A stretch of 64,000 nucleotides of DNA from Microstegium vimineum (lineage: Eukaryota; Streptophyta; Magnoliopsida; Poales; Poaceae): contig CM039134.1 in the NCBI GenBank assembly GCA_022036555.1, positions 8,494,818 to 8,558,817 of the forward strand, written 5' to 3'. The notes below the pieces were generated by a model. The model searched no databases. It was not told the DNA's origin and saw nothing but the letters and a program-made list of their open reading frames with translations. Shown here piece by piece: positions 44,432 to 56,722 of this stretch (position 1 is its first letter; each line of letters begins with the position of its first letter). A program made the translations under genes and the position numbers.

Positions 44432-47019
44432 GACTATTATTTTTGAATTTATTACCTTGATTCATGAACTCTAAGTTTGCGGAGCTACAACCTATCTTAG
44501 TGATAGTGATTTGGCTCGGAGGTATAACCGATCTTCCCGAACAGCATCCTCTCTTGTATTTCTAAACCTTCTTCCCTAACAGGAAGTTGTCCTTTATTTG
44601 CTAACGTATCTTCCAGAGCTGTAAGTAAATCAAGTTGTTGTTTTCTAACCTGAAAAAAAATACACAGATAAGTCGGATTGACTAGTCCTGCGTGCCAGGC
44701 TTTTGTTCCAAAAGCTAAGAAGAAAAAAATCACTCCACTAATTAACCCCAACGCAGATAGGGAGGCTTCACTGTCATTGGGATTATCATTTACTACAGAC
44801 GGACTAAATCGATTGTCATGATTCTTTCTTTTTGCTTGATGGGCGGCTTGATTTTCAACTGATGTATAGCTACTGGAGGGTCCAAGCCTGGCATTTCTTT
44901 TTAACTCCAAGCGAAACAATCTGAGCTCAAAGGAAGTTTTCAAGAGGCTTTCGGTATTCCGGAGGAAGTGACGCACTGATAAAGGTGGGTCTTGGATCTG
45001 CCTCTGTTCCCAGATGAATTTATACCAATTCGTCCACTGTGCTTTGAGTAGTACTATCCTAAAGTTCTTTAGGGGCATTCTTTACCACAACTTCTTGTTC
45101 TTCTTAAGGTTCATTCAAAACCATGCCTGAGACTCCTCTCATTAGATACAACGCTGGTCAATCCAAAGACGGCCTTGACAGGCTAGCCTGATTGTACCCC
45201 TCTGCCTACTTCTCCTCGAAAGGTTTCATCTTCATGAAAGGATGTACGATTAATTCCTAAATACTGAAACAACGGCGGATAAAGGCATTCGGGCTGGTGA
45301 TGGGTGCAACTCGTCCATATACGATTCAATATGCCTTACTAGCAAGATACACCAAAAAGACGGAAATAGGAAAGAAGGTGAAGATTCCACTTTCTCATTG
45401 GCTATACAGTACCAATAAGAGAGCGGTCCCTTTGGTTGGCTACATGATACATAAGACACGAGGAGGACAGTTCAGGATAACTATAATGAAGGAGGACGAC
45501 AGACATGAACGGATAGGAGTTTTTGAGGTTCAGTAAGCAGGAATCAAATTCTTAGGTAGGGTTGTAGTTCATACCATGACCAGTTCCTTTCCTCTCTTGT
45601 TTCTTAATCGGGTTGTGCTTAGCCTGTGGTGTCTTCTTATTCCCAACTGGTACTTGCGATCTGTGCTCTGATATTGTTGCTTAATCATCTGAGGTCTATC
45701 CTTTTTAAGTCGTGTGAGTGTGTTGTGACTCTAAGCTAAGTTGGATCGGTTTAGGAACTATTGAATCTGGTAAACCTATTTATTTCAGTTAACTTATTTA
45801 GCTATTGTGAATAAACTATCATACTTTGTTATTAATTAGTTGCTCTAGTGGGATTTCTGTGTGTTCCTTGATAGTAGCTAGTGGATCTAAATCTTGTTTA
45901 ACTGTTAGCCGTTGCAATTGGTGTGTGTTTGGATTACTAATCATTGGACCTGAGATATCCAAGTGTATTACCGATCTGTTATTGATGGCACCCTCATCCT
46001 GGTTGTACGAGGCGTTCGCGTCGTATTTCACTTACTATCTATGGGCGTATTGTAGTCAATCGAGCTCGCTCCTACGACCGCTAGCTTATAAGATACCTTC
46101 CCAGGCGGACTTCTATTAAATACTTGACACACAAAGAACCTCCTTTCATAACTCTTACTAGGCGGAGTCTTATTTGTTTTGTTGCACTGATGCTTTTCTA
46201 CCAAGCTCTTTATAAAGCAGGTACTCACTCGTCAAGTTAAGAGTCTAGGAGATATGGCACGCCCATTCTCCTACTTCTTTAGTAGGTAATCTAGGAGTAT
46301 CCCAGTAGTAGTTGATGTACAAGAAAAAAATTCTGCACTATTCCACTCGAGTGTACTTTCTATGCTTACGAGTTTCCTAGCTAAAGGACTCACAACAGGT
46401 CATTCTATTCAATTCCTCCTACAGAATATGATGCTTATTTTTTTATAGCAATTCTAGCAGATCTAAGTCATCTCCTGCATATTCCTGGTATTACTATAAA
46501 AACTCTTCTGGAATGGCCTATGAGAAAATAAAACATCTACATAAGTCCACCCTATCTTTATTTCAGATGAAATGTTATCCGTTTCTTTACTCATATCTAC
46601 TACACCCATCTTAACAAGAAATTCCCATAAAGAAGAAGCTCTAGTGAGACCCGCACTCCCTTTTTATCATGTTGGATCTAATGCTCCTCTTTCCACCCAC
46701 CTTTTTTCATCTAGGGTCTAAGCTAGATGATGAACTTAACTCCACAACTCCACATTGGGTCTTTCCTTAATTCTTTCTGCTTATTCTGCTTTCATTTATG
46801 CCTGACTGAATTGCAAGCATTACAAAACATTTCCATTTGGTGGATGCTTTTCGCTTTCGCTCTCCTTCGCCTTCCCCTTACAAGAGTGCTGAGGCGAGAT
46901 CTACAAACACCCTACCCTATGATATTCAATGACACTCCTCGCTTGTTTGGACTTGCTTAGTGCCCTTTATACTATAGTAGGCGGCTGCTATCCCAATGCG
47001 ATCTCTTTGATAGGTACAT

Positions 47020-47385
47020 TCACAAGATCAACACTACTGAATGTGATCTCATTCTCATGGGAAAATCCAAGTCTTTCAGACTTAAAAGAACTAAAGGTTT
47101 CTCCAAATGCTCTGACATCTGAGGTTCATCTTGGTCATTTGGAGAGTCGGAGCATGGTTGCGATGCCTGAACTGCTCCAGTCGCCTCCTTTCGTTCCTTT
47201 AGAGTTTTCCAGATTAAAGTCTTGAGGAAATTCATCACCTGAACTGCATGTATCAGGGCAGTTAACGGATCAGCCATCTAGAAGAGAAATACCTCAGGAT
47301 TAGTGTGTTCACTTTGTGAAATATGCAGATAAAGTAAGATGCATTTCTGATAACCTGAGTCATATTGGGTGAAAAAACAGGCAGG
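47020..47385 (-). pseudogene. Fragment of a ROP GTPase-activating protein gene
   Basis: Minus-strand sequence reads VFSPNMTQ up to 47355, a donor (cag|gttatc), then an acceptor (tctag) and, from 47277, MADPLTALIHAVQVMNFLKTLIWKTLKER. This matches the C-terminal end of the RhoGAP domain of plant CRIB-containing ROP GAPs, where FAPNMTQMADPLTALMYAVQVMNFLKTLI is the usual text (recalled). The intron is retained, so it is a DNA-level fragment. The upstream GAP domain is missing beyond 47385, and the downstream part runs out at 47020 without a recognisable C-terminus. Confidence 0.7.
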
Positions 47386-47614
47386 CGCCGAATTCAAACA
47401 CTCCAGAACGGATGGTGGTCACCATGGATCAAGAGCGTTGGACCAATGTGTATACGCACCATGAAAGAAGCCCTAACATTCCCCACTCTTCTTTCTCCCC
47501 CAAAACCCGGTAGGTAAGTGGGGGCCTCGTACTCTCTGCCTAGGCAGAAAGACAGAGAGACTACACCAAGAAAAACGAACTGAAACCACCCTCGACGCTG
47601 CCAGAGCCCTATTA

Positions 47615-48412
47615 TTAGTCAGGCCAGCCCTCTTCACGAACTTGTACAATCAATGCCACAAAGATAGCAAACTCGATTATCGAATATATAAGGAAAGGGG
47701 CGACGATTTGGCACCAGATATCCGGAGGTGTGGAAAGAGCTGCTGTGATAAGCGGAAAAACCATCAAAAAAACGACGATTGCTCGTGAATGTTTCCACAG
47801 AAAGACCCCTTGGTTCTGGCAAACAGATCACAATTACAGGTACCTGGGAGCATACCGATGGAATGAACAAAATACGAACAGTTAACATAATATAGTCATA
47901 GATCTTAGGTTGTAACTTGATCATGAGCGAATTTGTTGATGTTGCACCCACGAAGTATGGAAAGTGCCAAACATTGGGAACTACCTGGAGAGGAGTTAGG
48001 AACAGGAACAAGGAGAAGCGAGAACCACTTAAATGGAGGAATCTATTGTATTTCTTCCTTTGTTCCCCATAGCAACTGGGGATCGAAAAGCACCAAATTT
48101 GATGACTTATTAAGGGAAAGACGAAGTAAGAGCATGGTATTGAAGACGTTGCAACATATGTCGGGGGGGCCTCCGTTGATTGTGTACGAACAAAATACGA
48201 GTCCAAAGGTAGGGTAAGAAAGGGTTTAGCTAATGGAGAAATTGACTCTTCCGGGAACCAGTAACGTGTAAACCATGTCAAACCAAGACCGATCAATATC
48301 CGAACGGAACGGATTCGAACTTCTCCTAGAAAAGTTTTCGGTGCGAAATTCCATTCAATGAGTAATTCAAAGGATAAATGTATTTTTAATTACGTAGATC
48401 ATTGGTATTGGA
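47615..48412 (-). pseudogene. mttB: Mitochondrial mttB (tatC) copy, frameshifted
   Basis: Minus-strand sequence encodes LIEWNFAPKTFLGEVRIRSV, LIGLGLTWFTRYWFPEE, FVFPLISHQIWCF, RKKYNRFLHLSGSRF, VVPNVWHFPYFVGATSTNSL and ICLPEPRGLSVE. This is the plant mitochondrial mttB (tatC-like, orfX) protein, a membrane subunit of the twin-arginine translocase. After NRRF near 47770 a T-run is one base too long and the frame shifts. The original frame then continues (MVFPL..AALSTPPDIWCQIV, FVALIVQVREEGW) to TAA at 47615-47617. mttB is mitochondrially encoded in angiosperms, so this is a nuclear transfer, non-functional. Confidence 0.88.
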
Positions 48413-48663
48413 TGGATCAATATCCGAACGGAACGGATTCGAACTTCTCCTAGAAAAGTTTTCGGTGCGAAATTCCATTCAATGAGTAATTCAAAGGATA
48501 AATGTATTTTTAATTACGTAGATCATTGGTATTGGATGTATCAATATCCGAACGGAACGGATTCGAACTTCTCCTAGAAAAGTTTTCGGTGCGAAATTCC
48601 ATTCAATGAGTAATTCAAAGGATAAATGTATTTTTAATTACGTAGATCATTGGTATTGGATGT
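48292..48663. repeat. 124-bp tandem triplication of the mttB 5' end
   Basis: Three near-identical units start with atcaatatccgaacggaacgg at 48292, 48416 and 48540. Only isolated bases differ (for example gatggatcaa versus gatgtatcaa). Each unit holds the mttB N-terminal coding segment (minus strand) plus its upstream sequence. The unit nearest 48292 is continuous with the rest of mttB. Confidence 0.95.
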
Positions 48664-48701
48664 ATCGTTAGGTTGCTGCCCTCTGCCTTTCGGCTGGTGA
48701 T

Positions 48702-48916
48702 CTATAAAAGCAACTGCAGGAAAGAAAAGGGCATAGCGGGCGCGTTAAACCTGAATTGTATGCAACCTGACAGGCTTTCACACGCTACTGCTGGCGGAGC
48801 TGGAGGCGGTTTCCGGACGAGCACAGTGGCTTGCATGCATGTGCCGCGGGCGGAGGATTGGCTGCTGTCTGGCAGGTCCACTTCCTCGAGATACGTGCAC
48901 AACCTTTTCACGAACT
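48702..48916 (-). other. Possible exon fragment, unidentified
   Basis: On the minus strand an acceptor-like ttttgcag precedes a frame FVKRLCTYLEEVDLPDSSQSSARG that stays open for about 70 codons. Its composition is more coding-like than its surroundings, but I do not recognise it and found no partner exon. Confidence 0.25.
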
Positions 48917-49532
48917 GCAAAATGTTATAAGTCACAAACCAAAAAATCAAATTAAATTTTAATTACATCATTAAATTCGTTTCAATAAATACTTCAAAAC
49001 AAGATCTCAAATGAATATATTCCGATAAAGTTACAAATAAGCTCTAATATTAATAGTTGATATGAAGTACGTGATATATAGAGGATAATGAGTGCGAAAG
49101 AAAGACTTATAGATGAGAGAATTTTAATGACTAGGACAGATAGAGAATGAATTTAGAGGAGTGCGGAGAGTCTTATCTCCCGGCCGGCCGGACGATGACG
49201 ACGCGCGCGGCGGGCGGCCTCCATGCATCCGTTCCGTACTACGACTCCATCCACCTTTACCAGTTACCACTCGTCCATCCTCCTAATCCGACCGTGTTCG
49301 TTCCCGCCACGACCGCGGCCCCGGCGTTCGCACGTGTACTGTGCCCCATGACACAACCAGCAACCAGTGCACGTTTTTCTCGAGGAGCTAGCATCACACA
49401 CAAACGATGACGTACGTACGTGTACGTACCTGACCGTGACCGGCCGAGACCCATCGATTCACGCGGGCCGAGGCACGATGATGACCGATGGAGGTACAAA
49501 CTAGAACGGGCGCTGAATATGTTGCCATATAG

Positions 49533-49789
49533 TCCATCCGTGCCAAAAAATTGACGCTATGAGATGGGTTGAGAATAAATTTTTTCAACCTTAACTAAGT
49601 TGATAGAAAATACGTACAATATTTATATTTTTAAATAAATTTATTATAAAAAATATATTAAATAATCTATCAAATGATACTAATTATATATTATAAATAT
49701 TAATATTTTTAAACATAATTAGTTAAAGTTTTAAAAATTGACTTTTCGAGAAGTATGAATGATTAATTACTATTTAGAGACGGAGAGAG
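49533..49789. mobile_element. Diverged Stowaway-like MITE
   Basis: The ends gtccatccgtgccaaaaa and ...ctatttagagacggagagag are imperfect inverted repeats, with ta on both sides. The interior shares ataaatttatt..aaaaatatatt phrases with the element at 11925-12179. Confidence 0.6.
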
Positions 49790-49931
49790 TATATGCCTGG
49801 GTCGCGTTTGAGTCATATGAAACTTTAGACAGTGCTCGATCTCTTACGTATGGCTTTGCTAGGATAACCACACTAACGCACTTGCTAGTGACAGCGGAAG
49901 CACTTCATTTGACCACTTGCTAGGTATGTCA

Positions 49932-50404
49932 GGGCACTCACAATGCAGACTCTATCATAGAGTCTAAATGTATTTATTACCTCGAAGATATCATAGACTT
50001 GGAGTCTAAATAAGACTCAGAGTCTTGTTTATTCTCCCCCCTCTCTTCAATAAATATACTGCCACATCATATCTGTGAAATACCATAAATAAGAGGGTAA
50101 TAAATAGACTTAGGGCCTCTTTGAGTGACGTAGTTTTTGGAAACTATAGTATTACAAAATAGACACAAAACCATGATTTAGAAAAAAGAGGTTATGAGTG
50201 GAGTTTTAAAACTCCAAAAAGACTACAGTTTTAACAAAACTATGATTTTAGAAAGAGCTACAAAGTTTATTGTATCTAAACATCCAACATCTTTTAAAAA
50301 CCAAAGTATTTTTTAAAAACCATAGTATTTCTTCAATACTCTAAAAATAATGTGTATCCAAATAGGGTCTAAACTCTATGGTAGAGCCTGTATTGTGAGT
50401 GTCC
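49932..50404. mobile_element. MITE (outer element of a nest)
   Basis: The ends gggcactcacaatgcagactctatcatagag and ctctatggtagagcctgtattgtgagtgtcc are long inverted repeats. A TCA lies on both sides (49929-49931 region and 50405-50407). Its right half is interrupted by the element at 50113-50369. Confidence 0.75.
50113..50369. mobile_element. Tourist-type MITE nested in 49932-50404
   Basis: The ends gggcctctttgagtg and atccaaatagggtc are inverted repeats, flanked by tta and taa. Subterminal 'aaactatagtatt' and 'aaccatagtattt' also pair. Removing it rejoins the tagac..taaactctatgg part of the outer element. Confidence 0.72.
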
Positions 50405-51754
50405 TCATATATTTTTTATGCAATTTGATAAATTATTTTCTGTTCGGTAAAACCAAGTACATTTATATTTTTATACCAACTAAACGCCTTTAGATTCTTT
50501 ATTAATTATATTTTTTAAATACCTAATTATTTTTTTAATCTTTCTAATTCTCTAAACAATTTTTATGAAACTTAAGTTTTTTTTAGAAAAAAGGAATTTT
50601 CATTCTGGTCTCTGCAAGAGTTTTGCACACGACCAATTTTTATTACAAACCAGCCTCTTGTTGTTTTTTAAAGCTCTCAAAAAGCAAAGAAACACTAAGC
50701 GGTCATCCATGCTTGGCGAATATTTCAATAGCAACAGTCTCCATCATGCAACAAGCCCACTTCAGAAAAGTTGTGTCGCTCTTCTTTTGCAGGGCATTCC
50801 AAAAACAGGTCCAATAAGTTACCGTGAAAACAACCTGCAAGTAAGAATATAGTCGTTTTTTATCAAAAATTTCGTCGTTTCTAAATAGCCAAATAGACCA
50901 CAAGAGATTGCACTTGCCCCTGTACAAATCAGAGAGCGTAAGTGTTGGTCTGTTTGTATATCTCATAGTCTAAATAAGTCAGTTACATTTTTTTTTGATA
51001 GTTTTGATTTTCTGACAAATTAAAATTAAAATGGCTTATCATGAGCCGGAGAGAGTATCATCCTACTATACGCACGATGCAAATGCATGTGGCACCTTGA
51101 TCTTCGACCGCCAAGAGTAAATAAATATAAACATGTATGAAAAGCAACGACGGCCAGTGCCGAACCATGTCACTGTCTAGCTTGGTCACGACTTGGTCGT
51201 CGTACACTCGGAGGTCGTCTTCTCGCACGCTGTCTGGCCCAGCCCCAGGTACGGTTCCCAGGATATATCGGAGCTCGCTGCAGAGCAGAGTGGAATTCAG
51301 CTAGCGGATAAGAGCACCTACGTCCCAGTCCACGTCGGCATCTCGTGGCAATCCCCAGATCGTCAACTGCTGGAATCACCATATCCTGGAGGCTGTGGAC
51401 GTCCAATGTCCACATGTACCACGTACTCCTCCACTCAGCCACTCAGGCAGCAGATGCTGGCGCTGACTCCGTACTGGAGTATGTATACGTACGGTTGGTG
51501 GAAGGCATGTCCGGTAGAATATAGATCATGATATATACAACCAATATGCAGAACCTTTTTGCCAGCATGCACCACGGCCACCGGTCGTCGATCACGCATG
51601 GTGGCGCCACTTGCAATGTGCATTGGCCACAAGTTTTAGTTTGTAATAGATCGACCATGTGCTGGTACGGTATTGTACTCTATATATGTTGTGTGCCCGT
51701 GCTATGTAGTAGTGTTATAGTTACGCCCCCACACAAGAGAGAGAAGTGTCTGTT

Positions 51755-52085
51755 AGAGCAACCACAATGTTGTCAAAAAGTAGTCCATAGGAAATTTAAT
51801 ATTTAGTATCAGGTGAGTGAAACATTGTGGAAGTGATCCATAAGAAAGAAATAACAAAATGTACTCATAGCACTATGCATGAGTAGTCCATAAGCCAATA
51901 AAAAATACTAGTTGCATTGAGACAAAGCTGTTGCATATACTATTTGTGAGACCCAACATACACAACTAGTCTATATACATTGTTGCATGAAACTTAACTA
52001 TAGACTACTGTTGTGGGATCCACTCATATAGACTAGTTAAACCATATACATTGTGGCATGAAACTTAACTATATGCTACTGTTCA
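51755..52085. mobile_element. Probable MITE with internal duplication
   Basis: It starts agagcaaccacaatgttgtc and contains two copies of a segment around atacattgt.gcatgaaactt (51975 and 52041) that also includes aactata..ctactgtt. The right end is truncated. Confidence 0.45.
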
Positions 52086-52852
52086 GAAAAGATATTTTGA
52101 ATCGATATTCGCTCAAAGAAAAGATATTTTTGGATCGACAGCAACTTATCATCGATCATTTCGTGTACATATATATAGATATCTTATGCCCTCGTAGCTT
52201 GGAGCAGTTCAAAGAGGCAACCACACATGTCACCATCATCTGATGGCTGGCCAAGAAATGATGAAGACGACCCTCCCTTTATTTGGTAAGGCCCCCAGAC
52301 TAATCAACACGTACGATGCGATGCGAATGTGTGATAATTGCATTAGAGCTGGAATTAGAGACGCACATAGTACGCATATAATATGCACACACATACGAAC
52401 ATATAGAGGGTCAACTTACACAGTTACGCCTGATTGACAGGGTTGATCTACTGTGAGAGATTGTAGGGGATTTGGTGCTTTATTAAGAGTTCGCTTGTTC
52501 ATTTGTTGAATAAACTGAGCCAACGACTTTTAATTTACATAGATGTCATTTAGGTACCTAAACTCTCAAAATGCACATCCACGTACATGAACTAGACACA
52601 CGCGCGTTACATATAAAAGGTCCAAACTAGAATCGTTTGCTGATATGGCAGTCGACACACTGGAACCAACGATGCCAGAATATAGCCTCAGAACTTGACA
52701 AAAAAAATGTCATCTAGGTCCATAGCTAACTCCAAAAATGCACGTCCACATGGGAGTTGGTTGCATTGGCTCGTTTGACGGGCAAGTTTTCATTGGTTCA
52801 CCGTACCGGCCGGTGGTGTTTGCCTCATTATTTCAACACATGAACGGAGAAT

Positions 52853-53125
52853 GCATGATAATAATGTGTGCGCATAATGTCCACACGTACATATACACGA
52901 AGAAATACGCAGTATATATGCGCAGTCAGATTTCACCAGCCAGTAGTTAGGCTAAATGCATGTGTGTGTGAAGACAAAAAGCTTGGTGTGGGCATTATGC
53001 GCACACATTATCATGCATTGGTGTTTACGGAACGTGTATACCGGTACCTCCACACGTACATATACACGAATAAATATGCAGTATGCATGCATTGGTGTTT
53101 ACGGAACGTGTATACCGGTACCTAG
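52853..53125. repeat. Inverted and direct repeat cluster
   Basis: gcatgataataatgtgtgcgcataatg (52853) reappears inverted as cattatgcgcacacattatcatgc (about 52993). The block ccacacgtacatatacacga..aaatacgcagtata is directly repeated at 52882 and 53051, and attggtgtttacggaacgtg occurs at 53018 and 53091. The order implies rolling local duplication. Confidence 0.8.
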
Positions 53126-53667
53126 TGTACGTACTGTGTAGTACACATCATTCATTCTTTATATTATATATATATATATCCCAAGTGTGGCCAGATAGAT
53201 AGATTAGGGGAGGGGCAGAGCAAGATCGATACATATGCACGGACCATGTCAACACCGAGAACTATATATAATGGGAAATTTTGCTGTGGGGCACTTAACT
53301 TATTCAAAACTGGTTGTGAGACATTGAAATATTTTTTTTTTGCTGTGGGACATTTTTTCTGTGTTGTGGGGAGCTTTTTTCTTTGTTGTAGGACATGCGG
53401 TGTCCCACAACAATTTTGAAAAAAATTTAATGTCCTGGTACAAAAATCTCCATATATAATAGCATGCCCCTTTAATTTATTTTTTAGTGTCTCCGGAGAG
53501 AGCTACAAAGACGTACCACATATACAACTTGTGGTTTGGTTTATCATTACCAAATTTGGTACTACACTACTAGCTCGATCTAGTAGTAGCCGATGGCACA
53601 CCTCGCGTCTTGTATATGTCTTGTACCTCTCCAAGGATGCCAAAGTCAGATTATAATAGCAAAAAGG

Positions 53668-53671
<4 letters not shown>

Positions 53672-53728
<57 letters not shown>
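53672..53728. repeat. (AT)n microsatellite, ~57 bp
   Basis: Uninterrupted AT dinucleotides following caaaaaggtaac. Confidence 0.97.
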
Positions 53729-53731
<3 letters not shown>

Positions 53732-55859
53732 CAATGCAAGTACTTATCAAAGATCAAACTGTAAGGTTTAATTTGACGTCTCTCATGAGTCTCACTAGTT
53801 ACTACGACCATTTATTCGATCAATTCAATGTTACTTGTTCATCAGGAACATACGGCTATGATGACTTCAATATAATCTAAAGATCTATTATGTGCTTTTT
53901 ATACTTTTGTGGTGCACAATTTGTTATAATTTATAGTAAAGATCCATGAGTGTTGTCCTCGAACTTGGCAGGGGTGTCATTTCAACCCACCAACTCAAGA
54001 AATGCTATTTTGGGCTCCATAAATTTACTATCTCTACGTGTTATATAGGTCCCTAGCTTAGAAGATGTTATTTTGTTTTCCTAAATTTGACTTTGGATGT
54101 CAGACGAGTTGAACTGTTTCATGCGATGTATGCCATGTCGATTGTCCATTGGCGTGGATTGTCCATTGGTCCTCTATCTCTATATGTGAGGTCATTCATG
54201 TCGGGTCCACCTCCACTCTCACTCTTTAGAAGTAGATAACGAGGGCCTACTAGTACTCTAGCTGTTGTTGATACTATAGGGTGAGGCAGGGGTGTGAAGA
54301 CGAAGGAGAGCATGAGGCGGAGAGGAAGAAAAAGTTAGGGAGCCAGCATGGTGGGTTGTAGGCAACCATGCGAGAAAGTGATGAATCTAAGATGTGGCCT
54401 CCACATGACGTGTCCATGTCATATGTCAATACATGGTATACCATGTCATATTGCCAAGGAACAGGTTAGGGCATGTATAAACTTGGATGACACTAGCTCG
54501 AAGCCAAAGTTTAGGTACCCAAAAACTATGTGACTTGGAGAACAACAAAGAGCCATGTTTAGCAACTAAATGTCATTTTTTAAGCTGGAGAACCGAAATG
54601 TGACGAATGACACCTCTTACAAAGTTTTAAGACCGCTGCTAACTTTTATTACTCTCTAAAGTTTTGTACAAGCCGTGGCACTCATTATTCACGAACTATG
54701 AGCCGACTTACGTCACGGACTATGAGCCTACTTAATTACATGATCGAAGCTTTTATTTGCATTATATATATCAACACGTGATTAAGATAGAGGACCCTAG
54801 TTTCCAACGTGTAAATGACTGTACTTACCCATAATGGCCAACATATCAGATGATGAGCATGTCACACAAGTGGAGCACTTATTAGTACGTTGTCTATATC
54901 TTAATTAAGCTGCTAAAACCAGTGATGTTATACCATCAATTTGACTTGGAATGATGACAGAGTATATATTTATGTACATTGGCATAATAATCATGGAAGA
55001 AGCTAGCTTGGGATGCATGATCATGAACACCATATACTCCTATATAAATATACATATGGCTCATGATGACTTGACTTTTGAATTTTTATAAGTAGTATGT
55101 ATTTATTACATATGGGCATATGGCACAATAATGCAGAAACAGAACACTAGTGCACGTCCAGCTAGCTAGCCACCAGACCCACATGATGACGATCGACGAT
55201 GCATGACTCGCCATTCGATCCGCAAGGCAATTCCAATCCATTTCACGGAATGCCACGTTGGTGACGCCTCCCTGTCATCATATCCCTTTGGCCTTAGAGC
55301 GTCCCAACAATTGCCGGCTACGCCAGAAACAATTCAGATGAAAAAAAGTTACATGGTGCAGCAGGGCTGTAAATCTATCAGATATATTAAAAAAATTTGG
55401 GGAGACATCGAGTTAGGCGCTACGCGCTCGCTAGTGCGGTAACTTCTCTCCTTTTGAGATCAGGTGCTTATTTGCAGGTTATCTTCAAGAGGATGTATTG
55501 AATCAAGTACGGGTCTTTATTTTAGAAGGCGGAGGATCGTCAGTTTATAAAGGTGGGTTATAAGACTATTGAGACAACCGTGATGAAGGTATTTATAAAA
55601 CATGGCTGGAGATTTAGTAATAGAATTGTGTTTTAGTTTCTTCTAGTTGATTTTTTTTGTCTTGATGGCTCAAAACTTCATTTTTGAGATTCCTTGAATT
55701 GTTTTGCTTGTTTGTGATAATGAACAATCTCATATGCGTTAGTCGATGCAGAAACTATGATATCAATATATTTTTTTTTCTAAAAAACACACACAATTTT
55801 TTTAAGTTGACTAAACTTTAGTCAACAATTTATATCTTTTGTTTGGAGCTCAAGAGTTA

Positions 55860-56186
55860 GGGCTTGTTTGGTACAACTCACAACATCTTCATAAAGCTGT
55901 TGTGAGCTATTTTTTTTTTGTTAAATATCTCTTTTTAAAACAGTTTCACCTATAAAATTGTTTTTCTTCTTCTTTCATAAAGATATGAAGTGGGATGAAA
56001 CTGAAAATAGTAGCTTATCACAGCTCTCTCCTCATTTCTCTCTCATATCCATGCATAAAGTTGTTGGTAAAGCTGTTTTGCTAAACACTTTTTCTCAAAT
56101 AGCTTATCTTCACCTAGAGTTGCTCATGAAGTTGTTTTCTAAAAAAACAATTTCACTAGTGAAGGAGAGCTGTACCAAACAGACCC
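55860..56186. mobile_element. Tourist/PIF-type MITE with TTA duplication
   Basis: The ends gggcttgtttggtacaactc and gagctgtaccaaacagaccc are inverted repeats. TTA flanks lie at 55857-55859 and 56187-56189. It is the better-preserved relative of 17660-17987. Confidence 0.88.
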
Positions 56187-56722
56187 TTAAAATAGTCTTA
56201 AAATTTAGCACCAAACTTTCTTTTTCCGAAAAAGACTATGGGGCCGTTAAATCAAAACAATGCCTTAATTTGTTTGTGCATTCGAGCGACTGCCATTGAC
56301 GCAGCTTCTGCGAGTTGGGATGGGTGCTGGTGTCCTTGCTCTCGCCCAAGCCAGACGAGTGGCGTCCTGCATGTGGATTAGGTATTTAGTGCGGGCCGCC
56401 GCGTCGAAGCGGAACCTTACCGTCGCCCGGCACGTGGGCCGTTATCCTCTCCGTGGGCTGCTTGAATCGTCGGCAAGGAGGTTGGGCCGAGACGTCAAGC
56501 CCACGACGCACCATCACCCACGCGAAGGGGCGTCGGGCCGGGCCTCTCCGCGCCCCTCGTTTCACTACCACTACTGATAGTGATAGCAGCAGCCGCCGCA
56601 ACGCCGAGAAGACGCGAGACGAGAGGAGGGGAAGGTGCGCCAACGGAAGCGGAAAACCTCAGGAGTCGTGGACCAACCCCGTCGATCCGGTTGCGGCGCG
56701 GAGTGCTAGATAGCTACCGACT

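Larger units (their letters stand above)
44440..48670. other. Organelle-derived mosaic insertion (NUMT with nuclear fragment)
   Basis: A 4.2-kb block whose style differs from its flanks: unique, mid-GC, without MITEs. Its right part contains the mitochondrial gene mttB. Next to it lies a fragment of a nuclear ROP-GAP gene. The remaining part (44440-47000) contains several unidentified frames. One is 45078-44497 on the minus strand, 193 codons, MPLKNFRIVLL..., with a hydrophobic segment LISGVIFFFLAFGTKAW and the tail KIGYTSEPNHYH. Another is 45297-45536 on the plus strand, 79 codons. I infer mitochondrial origin for much of it from mttB and overall appearance. The left boundary is uncertain. 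Confidence 0.55.
48917..56722. other. Gene-free region with nested MITEs and repeats
   Basis: No supported gene in almost 8 kb. It contains the MITEs and tandem arrays listed separately and a region near 53950-54600 (ttggcaggggtgtcatttcaacccaccaactc) that looks like an old dispersed repeat. The GC-rich last 400 bp belongs to the 5' flank of the Alba gene. No tRNA or other RNA gene was recognised. Confidence 0.45.
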
